Origin: Sorghum bicolor
Taxonomy: Eukaryota > Streptophyta > Magnoliopsida > Poales > Poaceae
Direction: 5' to 3'
Assembly (NCBI RefSeq): GCF_000003195.3
Contig: NC_012878.2
Span: 19,754,641-19,818,640 of the forward strand
Length of the DNA stretch: 64,000 nucleotides
The notes under the pieces were generated by a model, which saw only the letters and a list, made by a program, of their open reading frames with translations, made no database searches and was not told the DNA's origin. Below, piece after piece: positions 32,973-44,546 of the stretch (its first letter is position 1; each line of letters starts with the position of its first letter). Both the position numbers and the translations under genes were made by a program.

Positions 32973-35375
32973 CACATGCACAAGTGCCTTGAATTCGACC
33001 TCTTTGCACAGCGCTTCCCCAGGGACATAGACGAGGATTATGAATTAGACGAAGAAGAATTGGCAACTCGCTCCGCCTTGAACTTTGGCGAAGCTGCCAT
33101 AGTCTTACCTGGCACTGGTGGTAATGAAGACCAAGTTAGCCGATTCTTTCAGACTCTGTATGAAGGCCTGACCAGAGAACAGTGGGCATGGATGCCTTAT
33201 GAAGATCCAGATACCAGATTTCCCCTGACTTTCCATCCCTTCGATGATGCTCTCAACAAAGACTGTGATGTGATGATGGGAATTATCACCCCAAGGGCCA
33301 TACCAGTGAACTTCTTCGGTAGTGGGAAAGCTTCCAACCTGACCTACGAGTTTTACAACCCATCAGCACTATCTCGCCAACTAGCTTTCGGCCAACTGCC
33401 TATTGCACTTTGCTACGCCGATGTGGTAAAGCCAAGGGAGACCATCACCAGCAATCTTGAATGGATCAGAATAGCTCAATTTCCGCCAAACGCCGATACA
33501 GATGTTGACCTATCGGCTTGGATCCCAGCTCTCTTTATCACTCAGGCATACAAACAGTGGTGGGAAGAGTGGAAAGAGCATTTGTTCTGCAGATCGGCCC
33601 TCACATACCGTGGCATGATCGACCCCAAATACAAGGTCCCCGATAATACTGTAAGCATTTTAACCGATGTTTCAATCCTTTTACTTTTATTTTCTATCGA
33701 CAACTCACTTTCTTTGTTTTATTCAGGTCAATGATACGCCACCATCAGTTAGCAGAAGTGGCAGGCCGATCGAACTTCTTCCATCGAGCCCGATCTCTTT
33801 GATCGGCAACAACGCTCCAAGCTTGGCTGCTTTAATGCACCGGGGTGTGCGTCTCAAGAAAATCACCACCAAGCGAACAAAAACATCCCCGTCGGTAGCT
33901 GCCACTGCTTTGGCACAAGCTTTCATGGTAAATTCTCGAATTCTTCAACTTATACCGATTCCATTCTTACATTTACACAATTTTTCAGGACACATCGGCT
34001 AGCATGGGAACTTCATCGATAACTTTTATTATTTCAACCAGAACCTCATCAACACCCTGTCACACTTGTACTCATGAAACTTTCATTGTTGTATCAGCAA
34101 ACTGGCAAATCGGCAAAGACCAGAAGCACAAAAACGACTGCCGATGCCCCCTAATCCTGCCAAGCAAAGAGAAAGGGCCCTAAGAGTATCAAGTCACAAG
34201 CGAAGCGTTAGAGAACAGCAACGCCTCCCCCTCCTCCAAGGTCGCCGATCCATGTAGAATCGTCCCCCTCTTCTCCAGAAGCTCAGACACAACAAGCACC
34301 GTCTCCTCCTCAGCCACAAGAAGAACCCCAGCTAGAAGAACTTCAGCCAGAAGAACCTCAGCCAAAAGAAATATCGGTTGATGTACACGAGCAGACCACC
34401 AATCCAGCAGCTTAATCATAGCATCGGCAGTTTCCTCGATTCAAACAAGTACTGCACCCCCTCAAGGTAACGTACTCTCTATGAAATTATTGCCGTTGAA
34501 CCTACCTCTCCATTTTACAATTACCCCTGTTAATTTTCAGCTGATATTGTTCCATCGGCAACTCCAACCGATCAATCCATAGTGGCATCGGCCTCAACTA
34601 GCCAGAGGCGAGAAATCGCTCTAAAATAAGTAAGTTACCCGATCTCTATTTTTATCATCACCAGTACTTAATCATCAAATAACTTATTTTATCTTCTTTT
34701 TCAGGAACAGGATTCTCTCGACAGCTTATTTTCCTTTGCCATCGAAATCTCCGAAGATGAAGGTGAGGAAGCGAGTTCTTCTCAAGCAATTGGGATCTCA
34801 TCAGTAGAAATAAGAGCAAAGCTGGAGGATCTGCTGGCCCTGCTTCACCAGGATACAGAGCCAAGGCTCTGTTCAAGGCTCTCAGAGGCCAAATCCCTAC
34901 CGATGCCGAGGAGATTCTCTTCAAGGCTGCTCACTTGGAGAGTCGACAGCTCCAGTATCAAAAGGCCATTCAGCACCTTGCCGATAGAGCTGCTCAAGCC
35001 CAGCTCTCAGAGGAGGTGATGAAAGTAAAGCACCTTGCCGATGAAAAACATAAGAGCATCGGCATTCTGAAATCCTCAGGAGATACGCTGAAGCAAAAGA
35101 TCTCCGATCTATCGGCAAAGAGGGAAGCCCTGTTGGCAGAACTCAAACAAGTAGAGGAAGCCCTGTCTCAAGCTCAACAGGAAGAAAGTCAGCTGCCCAA
35201 GACGATCAAGACCCTTGAACAAGAGCGAAAGGTCCAAGCTTGCAAGGCACTGCAGATGAAGAAGAGGCTGAAACCAGTGGAAGGCTCTGCTGTTGAAGAC
35301 ATCAAAGAGATAGAAGAAGCCGATCAAATTCGCCTGCGCGCTATATCGGCCATCCAAGCCTTGCTAAACGCCTGA
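32968..35375 (+). pseudogene. PMD gene of D, 3' part (after E insertion)
   Basis: It resumes the PMD exon at H-M-H-K and continues through F-F-G-S-G and Y-K-Q-W-W-E-E-W to a GTAAGC donor at 33651. The next exon is about 33727-33927 (acceptor TATTCAG). Then come a Pro/Ser/Gln-rich linker with the stop at about 34152 and others, a further exon near 34545-34630, and a coiled-coil exon (about 34705-35375, ending TGA). Near 34850 about 23 bp present in B are missing, which shifts the frame. The coiled coil from 34935 is open for 146 codons, with heptad-like L-K-Q-K-I and L-L-A-E-L-K-Q-V-E-E. The captured gene is dead through insertion, stops and the deletion. Confidence 0.8.
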
Positions 35376-35528
35376 ATTCTTCATCAACGACGTGCTTTGC
35401 TTTAAGAATTCTTGAACCTTTTGGTCTAGCCGATAGGACTGTTATCCGCACCCTTTTGAAACATTGAGTCCGGCCCCAGATATAGTTTAATCCAGCCGAT
35501 AGGAATGTTATCGACATTTAAACTTTCA

Positions 35529-38500
35529 TGCATCAATCCATATACTAGGATACTATTTCTTTAAGTATTTGCCATTCAATGCCCTGGGAAATTCAACTCC
35601 TTCGAGGGTTTCTAAAATATAGGCATTGCTAGGAGCAGATCGATTTATCCGATAGGGACCCTCCCAATTGGGAGACCACTTTCCAAATTTTGAACTTTTA
35701 GTCCCGATCGGTAAGATTAGTTTCCATACTAAGTCTCCATTGGCAAACTCCTTAGTTTTTACCTTCTTATCATACCATCTGGCAACTCTCTTTTTATTTT
35801 CTTCTATACTCATCAAAGCCTTCAACCGATGCCCTGCTAAATCATCCAACTCGTCTTTCATTAAAGTAGCATAGTCATCGGCAGCCAGCTGATCTTGAAA
35901 AGATAGTTGCCTAGATCCAGTTTTAATCTCCCATGGCAACACAACATCGTGTCCATACACCAACTGATAGGGTGAAACTTTGGTCGAACCATGACAAGCC
36001 ATCCGATATGACCATAAAGCTTCATTCAACAACGTATGCCACCTCCTAGGATTTTCTTCAATCTTCCGTTTGATGAGCTTGATAATTCCTTTGTTAGATG
36101 CTTCGACCTGCCCATTGGCTTGGGCATAATAAGGAGAAGAGTTCAACACTTTAATTCCCATACCGATCACAAATTCATCAAACTCTCCCGATGTAAACAT
36201 AGTACCCTGATCGGTAGTAATCGTTTGAGGAATACCAAATCGGTAAATAATATGCTCTTTTACAAAATCAATCATATTGGCCGATGTGACCTTCTTCAAA
36301 GGAATAGCTTCAACCCATTTGGTGAAATAATCGGTGGCAACCAAAATGAACTTATGCCCTTTGCTTGATGGTGGGTAAATCTGGCCGATCAAATCAATAG
36401 CCCAATCCCGGAACGGCCAAGGTTTAATAATGGGATTCATGGCCGATGCAGGCGCCCTTTGAACAATGCCAAACTTTTGACACCCTTTGAAGTATTTAAA
36501 GCAGTCCTCGAGTATAGTCGGCCACTAATACCCATTTCTCCTGATCATCCACTTCATCTTAAAAGCCGACTGATGTGCTCCACACACCCCTTCATGGATT
36601 TCTCCCATCAAACTTTTAGCTTCATCATCACCTAAGCATATGAGAAGAACCCCATCTATTGTTCGATAATAAAGTTCATCATCGAGGAGCACATACTTGG
36701 TAGCCTAAAACCGAACACGCCTCTCAACCTTCCTGTATGGATTCTTTAAATAATCAATAATTTCTTTTCTCCAATCATCGGCACTAATTGCCGATACTGT
36801 ATTCAATATGGGCTGATACCCCGAGGCATGCTGAGCCAACCGATTAGCCTCCTCATTATGCAATCGAGGAACATGCTCTAACCGGAAGTCTTTGAATTCC
36901 CTTAATAGTTGCATACTCTTTTCGTAATAAGTTATTAAAGCTTCACTTCGGCATCCATACCTTCCAGCCAATTGATTTATAACCAGCATAGAATCCCCGA
37001 AGATTTCAACAACATCAGCATGAACTTATTTTAACAACTCTAAGCCTTTGATCAATGCTTGATACTCGGCTTGATTATTCGTTGACGTGGCAACAATCGG
37101 CAAAGAAAACTCATACTTCCTTCCCTGATTGGAAATTAATACTATGCCGATTCCTGCCCTCCGGTCACACGTGGATACATCAAAGAAGAGTGCCCAAGGC
37201 AGAATTTCCAAAGTCCCCACTGCACCGCGATGTTGAGTCACAAAATCGGCCATAATCTGCCCTTTAACCGCCTTAACCGATTCGTAACGCAGATCGAATT
37301 CCGACAGTGCCAAAATCCACTTACCGATCCTGCCACTCATAATCGGCATAGATAGCACATACTGGACCACATCATCTTTGCATATAACAGTGCATTCGGC
37401 CGATAAGAAATAGTGCCTCAACTTAATGCATGAGAAATATAAGCATAAACATAATTTTTCAAGAGCCGAATACCTGGTCTTAGCATCAATCAATCTTCTG
37501 CTTAAATAGTAAATCACACGCTCCTTCCCTTCAAATTCTTGAATTAAAGCCGAACTGATGACCATCCCATCAGTAGACAAATATAACCTGAAGGGCTTTC
37601 CTCGCTGTGGTGGAGTTAAGACTGGTGGATTTGTCAAATAATTCTTGATTTCATGCAGAGCTAACTGTTGCTCTTCTCCCCACATAAATTCTTGATCTTC
37701 TTTTAGCTTAAGTAAAGGACTGAATGCACGATTTTTTCTAGATAAGTTGGAAATAAATCGCCTGATAAAATTTACTTTGTCGATCGGAGATTGGAGCTCA
37801 GTTTTGTTGGTCGGAGCAGCGATTTTGTTAATAGCATCAATAGATCTTCTACTAATTTCAATTCCCCTTTAATGCAACATGAAACCAAGAAATTGCCCTA
37901 CCGATACGCCAAATGCACACTTGTTAGGGTTCATCTTTAAACCATGTTTCCTTGTACATTCTAACACTTTTCGCAGATCGGCAAGATGCTTTGTGAAATC
38001 TCCAGACTTAACCACCACATCATCAATATAAATTTCCACTAGCTTGCCGATGAACTCATGAAAGATAAAGTTCATAGCCCTCTGATAAGTAGCACCAGCA
38101 TTTTTCAAACCAAAGGTCATGACTATCCATTCAAATAACCCAACATGACCAGGACATCTAAACGCAGTCTTTGGAACATCTTCTTCAGCCATGAATATTT
38201 GATTATATCCTGCATTGCCATCCATAAAGCTTATGATCCGATGCCCAGCCGCAGCATCAACTAGCAAATCGGCAACCGACATTGGGTAACCATCCATCGA
38301 CGTAGCTTTGTTAAGATTCCTAAAATCAATGCAAACTTGAAGCTTCCCATTTTTCTTATAAACTGGAACCACAATGGAAATCCATTCGGCATACCGACAC
38401 TACCGAATAAATTTAGCTTCGATAAGTTTGGTAATCTTGGCCTTAATATAAGGAAGAATATTAGGATTACATCGGCAGGCTGGTTGCTGATGTGGCCGAA

Positions 38501-38750
38501 ATCCAGACTTGATAGGTAACCGATGTTCAACAATTGATCGGTCTAAACCAGGCATCTCAGTATAATCCCAAGCAAAGCAATCCTTATATTCCTTTAACAA
38601 GTCGGATAACTGTTGCTTACACTCAAAGTTTAACTTAGCACTAATAAAAGTGGGCCTTGGCTTATCACCACTACCTATATCTACCTCTACCAAATCATCA
38701 GCTGATGTAAACCCCTGACCTAACTTTCCATCATCGGCAAACCTATCCAT
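35529..38750 (-). pseudogene. pol: pol of D: RT, RNase H, aRNH, integrase
   Basis: Read on the minus strand. The RT start is near 38750-38400 (F-A-W-D-Y-T-E-M-P-G). The RT core is 38372-37869 with V-C-I-D-F-R-N-L-N and the catalytic Y-I-D-D near 38025. RNase H is near 37685-37270. aRNH is near 37220-36850, where the usual D-G-S reads D-V-S. Integrase is near 36700-35553 with D-L-I-G, T-T-D-Q-G and G-Q-V-E-A. Stops or shifts lie near 38400, 37869, 37026, 36705, 36530 and 35553. The same gene in B ends in a Y-Y-P-S extension, so the TAG at 35553 is premature. Reverse transcription and integration functions are inferred from family. This copy is inactive. Confidence 0.9.
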
Positions 38751-39676
38751 TAAAACTCCTCATCAGAACCAACTGCTTGGATCGGTGGAATTTCATAATC
38801 GGCAACTTTGAGGAAATCTTTCTCCCAAATTTCTCCTAAGATACACCTGATCCTCTCATGAGTATCTGCCTCTGCCGATGCAATGACATAAGAAGCATCT
38901 CCTAGGACAATTTCGATCTTGTCACCTACCCAATGAACCAAGCAATGGTGCATTGTAGACGGGATGCAACAATTGGCATGAATCCAATCTCTCCCCAGTA
39001 GCAGATTGTAGGCACCTTTTCCACTGATCGCGAAGAATGTTGTCGGCAAGGTTTTGCTGCTGATGGTCAACTCAACACATATTGCCCCTTTAACCGGAGA
39101 CACATTTCCTTCAAAGTTCTTTAGCATCATATCGGTCTTGGTCAAATCTTGATCTCCTTTCCCAAGTTTCCTCTAGACTACATACGGCATGATGTTAATA
39201 GCAGCCCCACCATCAATTAATATCTTGGGCATCGGCTGCCCATCAATTTTTCCTTTGACGAACAGAGCTTTAAGATGCTGCCTTTCACTGTCGGCAGGCT
39301 TTTCGAAGATAGCTGTCATTGGATCTAGAGCCAAGTGAGCTATCTGGTCGGAAAAATCTAGCTCCTCATCATCACTGGATGGCACAAGGAACTCCATCGG
39401 CAACATAAATACCATGTTAACATCTGCCGATGGCCCTTTTCCCTTAGGATCCGGTTGCTGCTGATCTCCAGATTGGCCAGAATTCTCGCCTTTGCTTAGC
39501 TCTTCTCGTCTTTTGTGCTGCAGCCTCCTATTCTGTGTCCTAGTCAACCCTTCTGGACACCATGGAGGAAGTTGTGGCTGTCTTGCCGATGGGCGACGAC
39601 TTTCCCTTGACTCCACCCGATATGTATTAGCATCCCTACAAAATATGAACTCATCGGGAACTCGTGCATTGGCCAT
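38751..39676 (-). pseudogene. pol: protease region of D
   Basis: On the minus strand, 39676-39173 ends in the retropepsin active site I-D-G-G-A-A-I-N-I-M-P. The frame is broken by TAG near 39175 and reopens at 39145-38750 with L-L-G-R-D-W-I-H, the conserved second half of a Ty3/gypsy protease. The D-G-G form in place of D-T-G or D-S-G is shared with element C and is usual in Tat elements. Upstream is a basic linker, downstream the RT. Confidence 0.85.
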
Positions 39677-42367
39677 CTCTTTAGGCTCTTCCTGGTTCCT
39701 GGGAAAATATTTGACACGGTCACCAAGCCTGTCATGCAGATTGAGTCTGCCCCCCAGCCGATCATGAACTGATGCTCTTCCCCTAATCGGTGCATTAAAC
39801 CGTCTATTATCGTTTTGATAGTGTCGATCGGTTCTATCCTACCGATCATAGCCGTTGCACTCAGGGTAGTCTCTAACACTGGGCAATTTAATATCTTGTT
39901 CCCAGCAATGGATAATGAATGGGCAATTCCAGTGATCCTTGTGCCGATTCCACTCCTGTCGGCGTCTTTCTTCTTCCCAACGATAATCCTTCTGCTGGCG
40001 CCGATACCGATCTTCATGTTGCTGCCAAGACTCCCGATGCCTTCTATGAGTTATCACAATGCAAGATTGGGGAGGCCTTCCTGACCTATTTCCTTCCTGG
40101 ATCAAACCCTTTCCTTTGGCATCGGCAGCAGTCATTTGATGCTGAGGATCCACCGATGCACTTCTTTCAGCTGCTTCCGACATCAAGACTTTGGTTTTTT
40201 CCTCAGCATCCAACATATTTGTTGGGAAAGGATGTTGATCGATCTTCATCAGCTTCTGGGCTTTAGAATTATCAAACTTGATCCTCCCAGATTCTATAGC
40301 CGATTGCAGCTGTTGCCTGAAGACCTTGCACTCATTTGTGCTGTGAGATATTGCATTATGCCACTTGCAATATTTCATCTTCTTTAATTCCTCAGCCGAT
40401 GGGATTACATGATTGGGCGACAATTTGATTTGCCCTTCTTGAAGTAGAAAGTCAAATATCCTATCAGCCTTGGTAATGTCAAATGCAAACTTCTCTGGCT
40501 CCTTATGCCCAAAAGGGCAAGACATCGGCTTTTTGTTCTTCACCCACTCTGCTAAGCCGATGACTGGCTCCTCATCAGAATCTGAGCTTGCTGCTTCATC
40601 AACAAATGACACCTTTTATTCCATGCTCTCTTGGGTTCAAAGGGTTTGATATCCTAGTCGGGAATCCTCTGCACCAAGTGACATAGGCTCTCGAACTCTT
40701 GAGAAGCATACTTGTCTCTGATATGTGGCAACAAACCTTGGAAAGCCAAATCGGCTAGCTGCCGATCATCTAGAACCAGACTATAGCATTTATTCTTGAC
40801 CTCCCGCAATCTCTGCACAAAACTTTCAACCGATTCATCATTATGTTGCTTCAACCTGACTAGATCGATAATTTTATTCTCACGAACTCCAGAGAAGAAA
40901 TACTTGTGGAACTACTTCTCTAGATCGGCCCAAGTAATTACTGAGTTGGGAGGTAACGAAATAAACCAGGTAAAAGCCGATCTAGACAAAGATGATGAAA
41001 ACAGACGAACCCTCAATTCATCTCTGTTAGCAGCTTCCCCACACTGGATGATGAACCTATTGACATGCTCCATAGTTGATGTATCATCCTGTCCAGAAAA
41101 CTTAGTGAAATCTAGTACCTTGTACCGATTTGGAAGTGGAATTAAATCATATGCAGGAGGATACGGCGTCCGATAAGAGTAAGTGTTGACTTTGGGTTTT
41201 ATCCCAAATTGGCCTATCATTACTTCAGCTATCTTATCGGCCCAATAAGCATCGGCATCTTGCCAATGAGGCGGTTGTGGATATGGCACCTGCTGATATG
41301 TTTCCACGTGTCTCTGAGGTGCACGATCTGCATGGAACATGAGGTTGATCATCTGACGACCAATTTGCTAACTAGATTCATCGGCTGGTTGACCATCCTT
41401 GGTTTCTGAAACCCAGGTTGAATTTGGCCTTGTTGAAACCCTGGAACCTGATGATTCTACTGAGGCATTTTTGGAAAGACTAGCTGCCCTGTCCATCCAT
41501 TGTTAGGATTCATCGGCATAGGCCCTGCCGATGACTAGTAATTGGGCATCATCATTGAATTGACATACCCTGGCTGTGTCATGAACCTCTGTTGCGTCAG
41601 CACTGAATCTGCCAGTGCGTTAGATATCTGGAACATTGGAGCTTGAGAATTCCACTATAAGGTCTCGCAGTAGTAGTTGTAGTGTACTGGGGACTCTGAT
41701 TCATCGGCAGATTTGAAGGTGCCGATTCCATAGGAGCCTTGTCTGTCAAGTCAGCCACTTGAGATGTTCCAGGAGTCTTCATCATCATCTCAGGGGGCAT
41801 ACCGTAACACCACCAATTAGGAGGAACAGATCTCGACATTGCCGATACCAATAGATCTGTGGCCAGCTTGATTTGCTCGTCCGATGTTGATGGATTGGTC
41901 ATCATCGGTGTAGATTGCGCATTAGTGATTCCTAATGTGCTTGGAGGAGCAGTAGTTTCCGTGCCCGCAGCGGTCGTAGTAGCCGATGGAGCTGTGACCA
42001 CTAGTGATCCTGGCTGATGATAGGTAGGGCCCACATAATTTGTTGGCAATTGTCCTTCCTTAAAAGTTCTAGCCACAACATTGAAAACCGTGTTGGACAG
42101 CACACCAGCTTGATTAATCAAGGCATGATTAAAAGCATTGTCAACCATGTCTTGAAGTTTACGAGGATTGGCTTCAAAAGTAATCTGCCGAGGTGCCGGC
42201 ATTGCTTCCTTGTGGATCACCTCGCCACTCCTGTTGATGCTGAAGGATTTCAAACATTGCTGCTTGTAGTCCTCCATGGCTTTTGCAATAGCTTGCTTCT
42301 GCTCATCTCTGAGATTGGCTTCCGTCACAGGGATGACGTTCTCCAAGTCGAACTCGGTATTTGCCAT
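39677..42367 (-). pseudogene. gag: gag of D, multiply interrupted
   Basis: Gag starts at ATG 42367 (M-A-N-T-E-F-D-L), 46 bp inside the 5' LTR. The N-terminal part is Thr/Pro/Ala-rich. The capsid block is at 41352-40654 (F-T-K-F-S-G-Q-D, A-F-T-W-F and V-E-S-F-V-Q-R-L). The zinc-knuckle variant near 40370-40330 has the spacing C-x2-H-x4-H-x4-C. An Arg/His-rich RNA-binding region (40050-39840) follows. Stops occur near 41597, 40912, 40654 and 39839. Coding stretches are otherwise long, so the decay is moderate and in line with the 4% LTR divergence. Confidence 0.87.
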
Positions 42368-42390
42368 GTCGATCTTGATCTTGAATCTGT

Positions 42391-42413
42391 CCCACCAGGC
42401 ATGCCAAAAGATG
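42391..42413 (-). other. Presumed primer-binding region of D
   Basis: Minus-strand sequence directly inside the 5' LTR reads TTTGGCATGCCTGGTGGG after a 4-5 bp spacer. A PBS must be here, but I cannot assign the tRNA with confidence. Confidence 0.5.
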
Positions 42414-43141
42414 TGTTGATGCAAAACTAATCTGCCAACACAAAGGGATAATACCCGATTCAAACGTTAAGGCGTGCCAGCCGATTTGACCTTACAATCG
42501 ACAGAGGTGATAACTCGACCACTTTGGTCCCGACAACAGCGATGTGCCCGGATGTCACGGCCAAGAGGTGATCACGCGGAACTTGAGAACGCGCCGAGTC
42601 TGACTCGACGAATTCCTAAGAACTCGTAGTAAAGAGAAAATATGACGAAGCCGTCGAAAAAGTAGATGCTAGAATATGAGTAAAATCTTGTGTTTGATTG
42701 ATTGATAGATTCCCTCATTACATTGCCCTAGGGTCTACATTTATACCCTATCCGAAGAGCTACAACCAGACACGACTAGGACTCGAATTCCAAACTAAAC
42801 GGAACCCGCACACAAGACAAATTCTAATAACTAAGGGAAACATAAAACTACCCCCTTGTAGCCGACCAGGGCACCGCCACAGATCAATCGGCAATCTCCA
42901 CGCTTTTCTACAGAGCCATCGGCAGACCTCCTGTTGCGGCCATTGGCAAACATTGAGACTGGTCATTGGCACGAATAGTTCACCACCTCTAGACTTAGTC
43001 ACATTCAATTGTCTCTCCATCGGTAACCACCTTCATCGACAGCTTCCCTATAGACTAGTTACCGTTGCTTCATCTGCCGATCTATTCTTTACTAACCCCA
43101 GGTACGCGTCAAAAGATACGTTTCTAAAAACGGTGTCAATA
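42414..43141 (-). repeat. 5' LTR of D (728 bp)
   Basis: Equal in length to 22565-23292, with about 29 substitutions and no indels by eye. The outer terminus reads GTGTCAATA where CA is expected, a C-to-T change at the very end. It is followed by GAGGT. Confidence 0.93.
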
Positions 43142-43146
43142 GAGGT
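43142..43146. repeat. Target-site duplication GAGGT, right copy (element D)
   Basis: Matches 22560-22564 and marks the return to element C. Confidence 0.92.
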
Positions 43147-44541
43147 TCCCCATCCCAACTGGAGCGACATACCAGCGATGCATGCTCCACGTGTTTGGCA
43201 AGCATATAGGGTCGATAGTTGAGGCATACGTCGATGACATCGTCGTCAAGTCGAAGAAATGAGGAGACCTGATTCTGGACCTCGAGATCGCTTTCAGTTG
43301 CCTACGCGCCAGCAAGATCAAGCTCAACGTCTTTGGCGTACCTCGAGGCATGCTCTTGGGTTACATAGTTTCCCAACGTGGCATCGAGGCCAACCCCGAA
43401 AAAGTCTCGGCCATTACGAGAATGGGGCCGATCCGAGACGTCAAGGGAGTGCAAAAAGTCACGGGATGTTTGGCGGTGCTAAGTGGTTTTATCTCGAGTT
43501 TGGGAGAAAAGGTATTTCCACTATATCAGCTCTTGAAAAAAGCCGAGCGTTTCTCTTGGACCCCCGAAGCCAAGGAAGCCCTCGATAACCTGAAGAAAAC
43601 GCTGACCTCTGCCCCGGTCCTGGTCCCACCTCAGCCCGCAGAACCTCTGCTTCTGTGCGTCGCCTCGACGACCTAGGTGGTCAGTGCGGCGGTGGTGGTC
43701 GAAAGGCAGGAAGGACATGCGCAGCCGGTCCAGAGGCTGGTCTACTTCATCGGCGAGGTACTCTCGGAGACCAAGGCACGGTATTCGTAGGTCCAGAAAC
43801 TAATCTACGCAGTGATCCTCGCCCGACGCAAGCTGCAACACTACTTCCTCGGCCACCCTATCACGGTGGTCTCATCATTTCCCCTGGGTGAGATCATCCA
43901 AAGTTGGGAGGCCATGGGAAGAATCGCCAAACGGTCGGTCGAGCTCATGAGTGAGACCCTCACTTATGCGCCCCACAAAGCCATCAAGTCTCAAGCTCTG
44001 GTGGATTTCGTCGCGGAATGGACGGACTCCCAGCTCCCCCCGGCTCAAGTTCAAGCGGAGCTATGGACGATGTACTTCGACGGGTCTCTCATGAAGATGG
44101 GAACTGGGGCGGGTCTGCTATTCGTCTTGCCCCTCGGTGTCCATGTGAGGTATGTCATCAGAATACATTTTGCCGCATCCAATAATGTCGTGGAGTACAA
44201 GGCCCTTGTCAATGGGCTGAAGATTGCCGTCGAGCTAGGAGTTCGGCAGCTCGACGTTTGAGGCGACTCCCAACTCGTTATCGACCAGGTGATGAAGGCC
44301 TCCAACTGCCACGACCCGAAAATGGAGGCATACTGCAAGGAAGTACATCGGCTCGAGGACAAGTTCCACGGCCTCGAGCTCGTCCACATCGCCCGACGCT
44401 ACAACGAGGCGGCCGACAAACTCGCCAAGATCGCCTCGACTCGAGGCATGGTCCCGCCTGACGTGTTCTCAATTGACCTGCACGAACCATCGGTCGACTT
44501 TGGCTCGGGGGCTGACGTCGAAACCACCGCCCTCCAACAAA

Positions 44542-44546
44542 CCGAC
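44542..44546. repeat. Target-site duplication CCGAC, left copy (element A2)
   Basis: CCGAC precedes A2 and recurs at 59064-59068. Discounting one copy, the C reading frame passes across the site uninterrupted. Confidence 0.92.

Larger units (their letters stand above)
22565..43141 (-). mobile_element. Element D: Tat-lineage Ty3/gypsy with antisense PMD gene, split by E
   Basis: A complete element on the minus strand: 5' LTR at 42414-43141, gag, protease, RT, RNase H, aRNH and integrase down to about 35530, the oppositely oriented PMD gene at 23854-35375 (interrupted by E), polypurine tract, and 3' LTR at 22565-23292. It is flanked by GAGGT. Without the 8.2-kb E insertion its length is about 12.4 kb. 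The two 728-bp LTRs differ at about 29 positions by my count, about 4%, mostly transitions. Every coding part carries stops. Confidence 0.94.
43142..44546 (+). mobile_element. Element C, segment 2
   Basis: This stretch lies between the D and A2 insertions and holds the end of RT, RNase H and aRNH of C. It is joined to segment 1 by the GAGGT duplication and to segment 3 by the CCGAC duplication. Confidence 0.9.
43142..44546 (+). pseudogene. pol: RT end, RNase H and aRNH of C, with internal RT deletion
   Basis: It starts in the RT N-terminal motif (V-P-H-P-N-W) and after about 20 bp jumps to the far side of the RT palm (A-T-Y-Q-R near 43164, Y-V-D-D near 43227), out of frame. A large part of the palm is missing. 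The frame continues to TGA at 43259, L-L-G-Y-I-V-S-Q-R-G near 43353, and RNase H near 43610-43900 (TAG codons near 43674 and 43787). The aRNH lies near 44060-44440 with D-G-S, V-E-Y-K-A-L and G-D-S-Q-L-V (TGA just before the last). It is cut at 44546 by A2. The loss of the RT palm means that C could not self-mobilise after this event. Confidence 0.88.
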
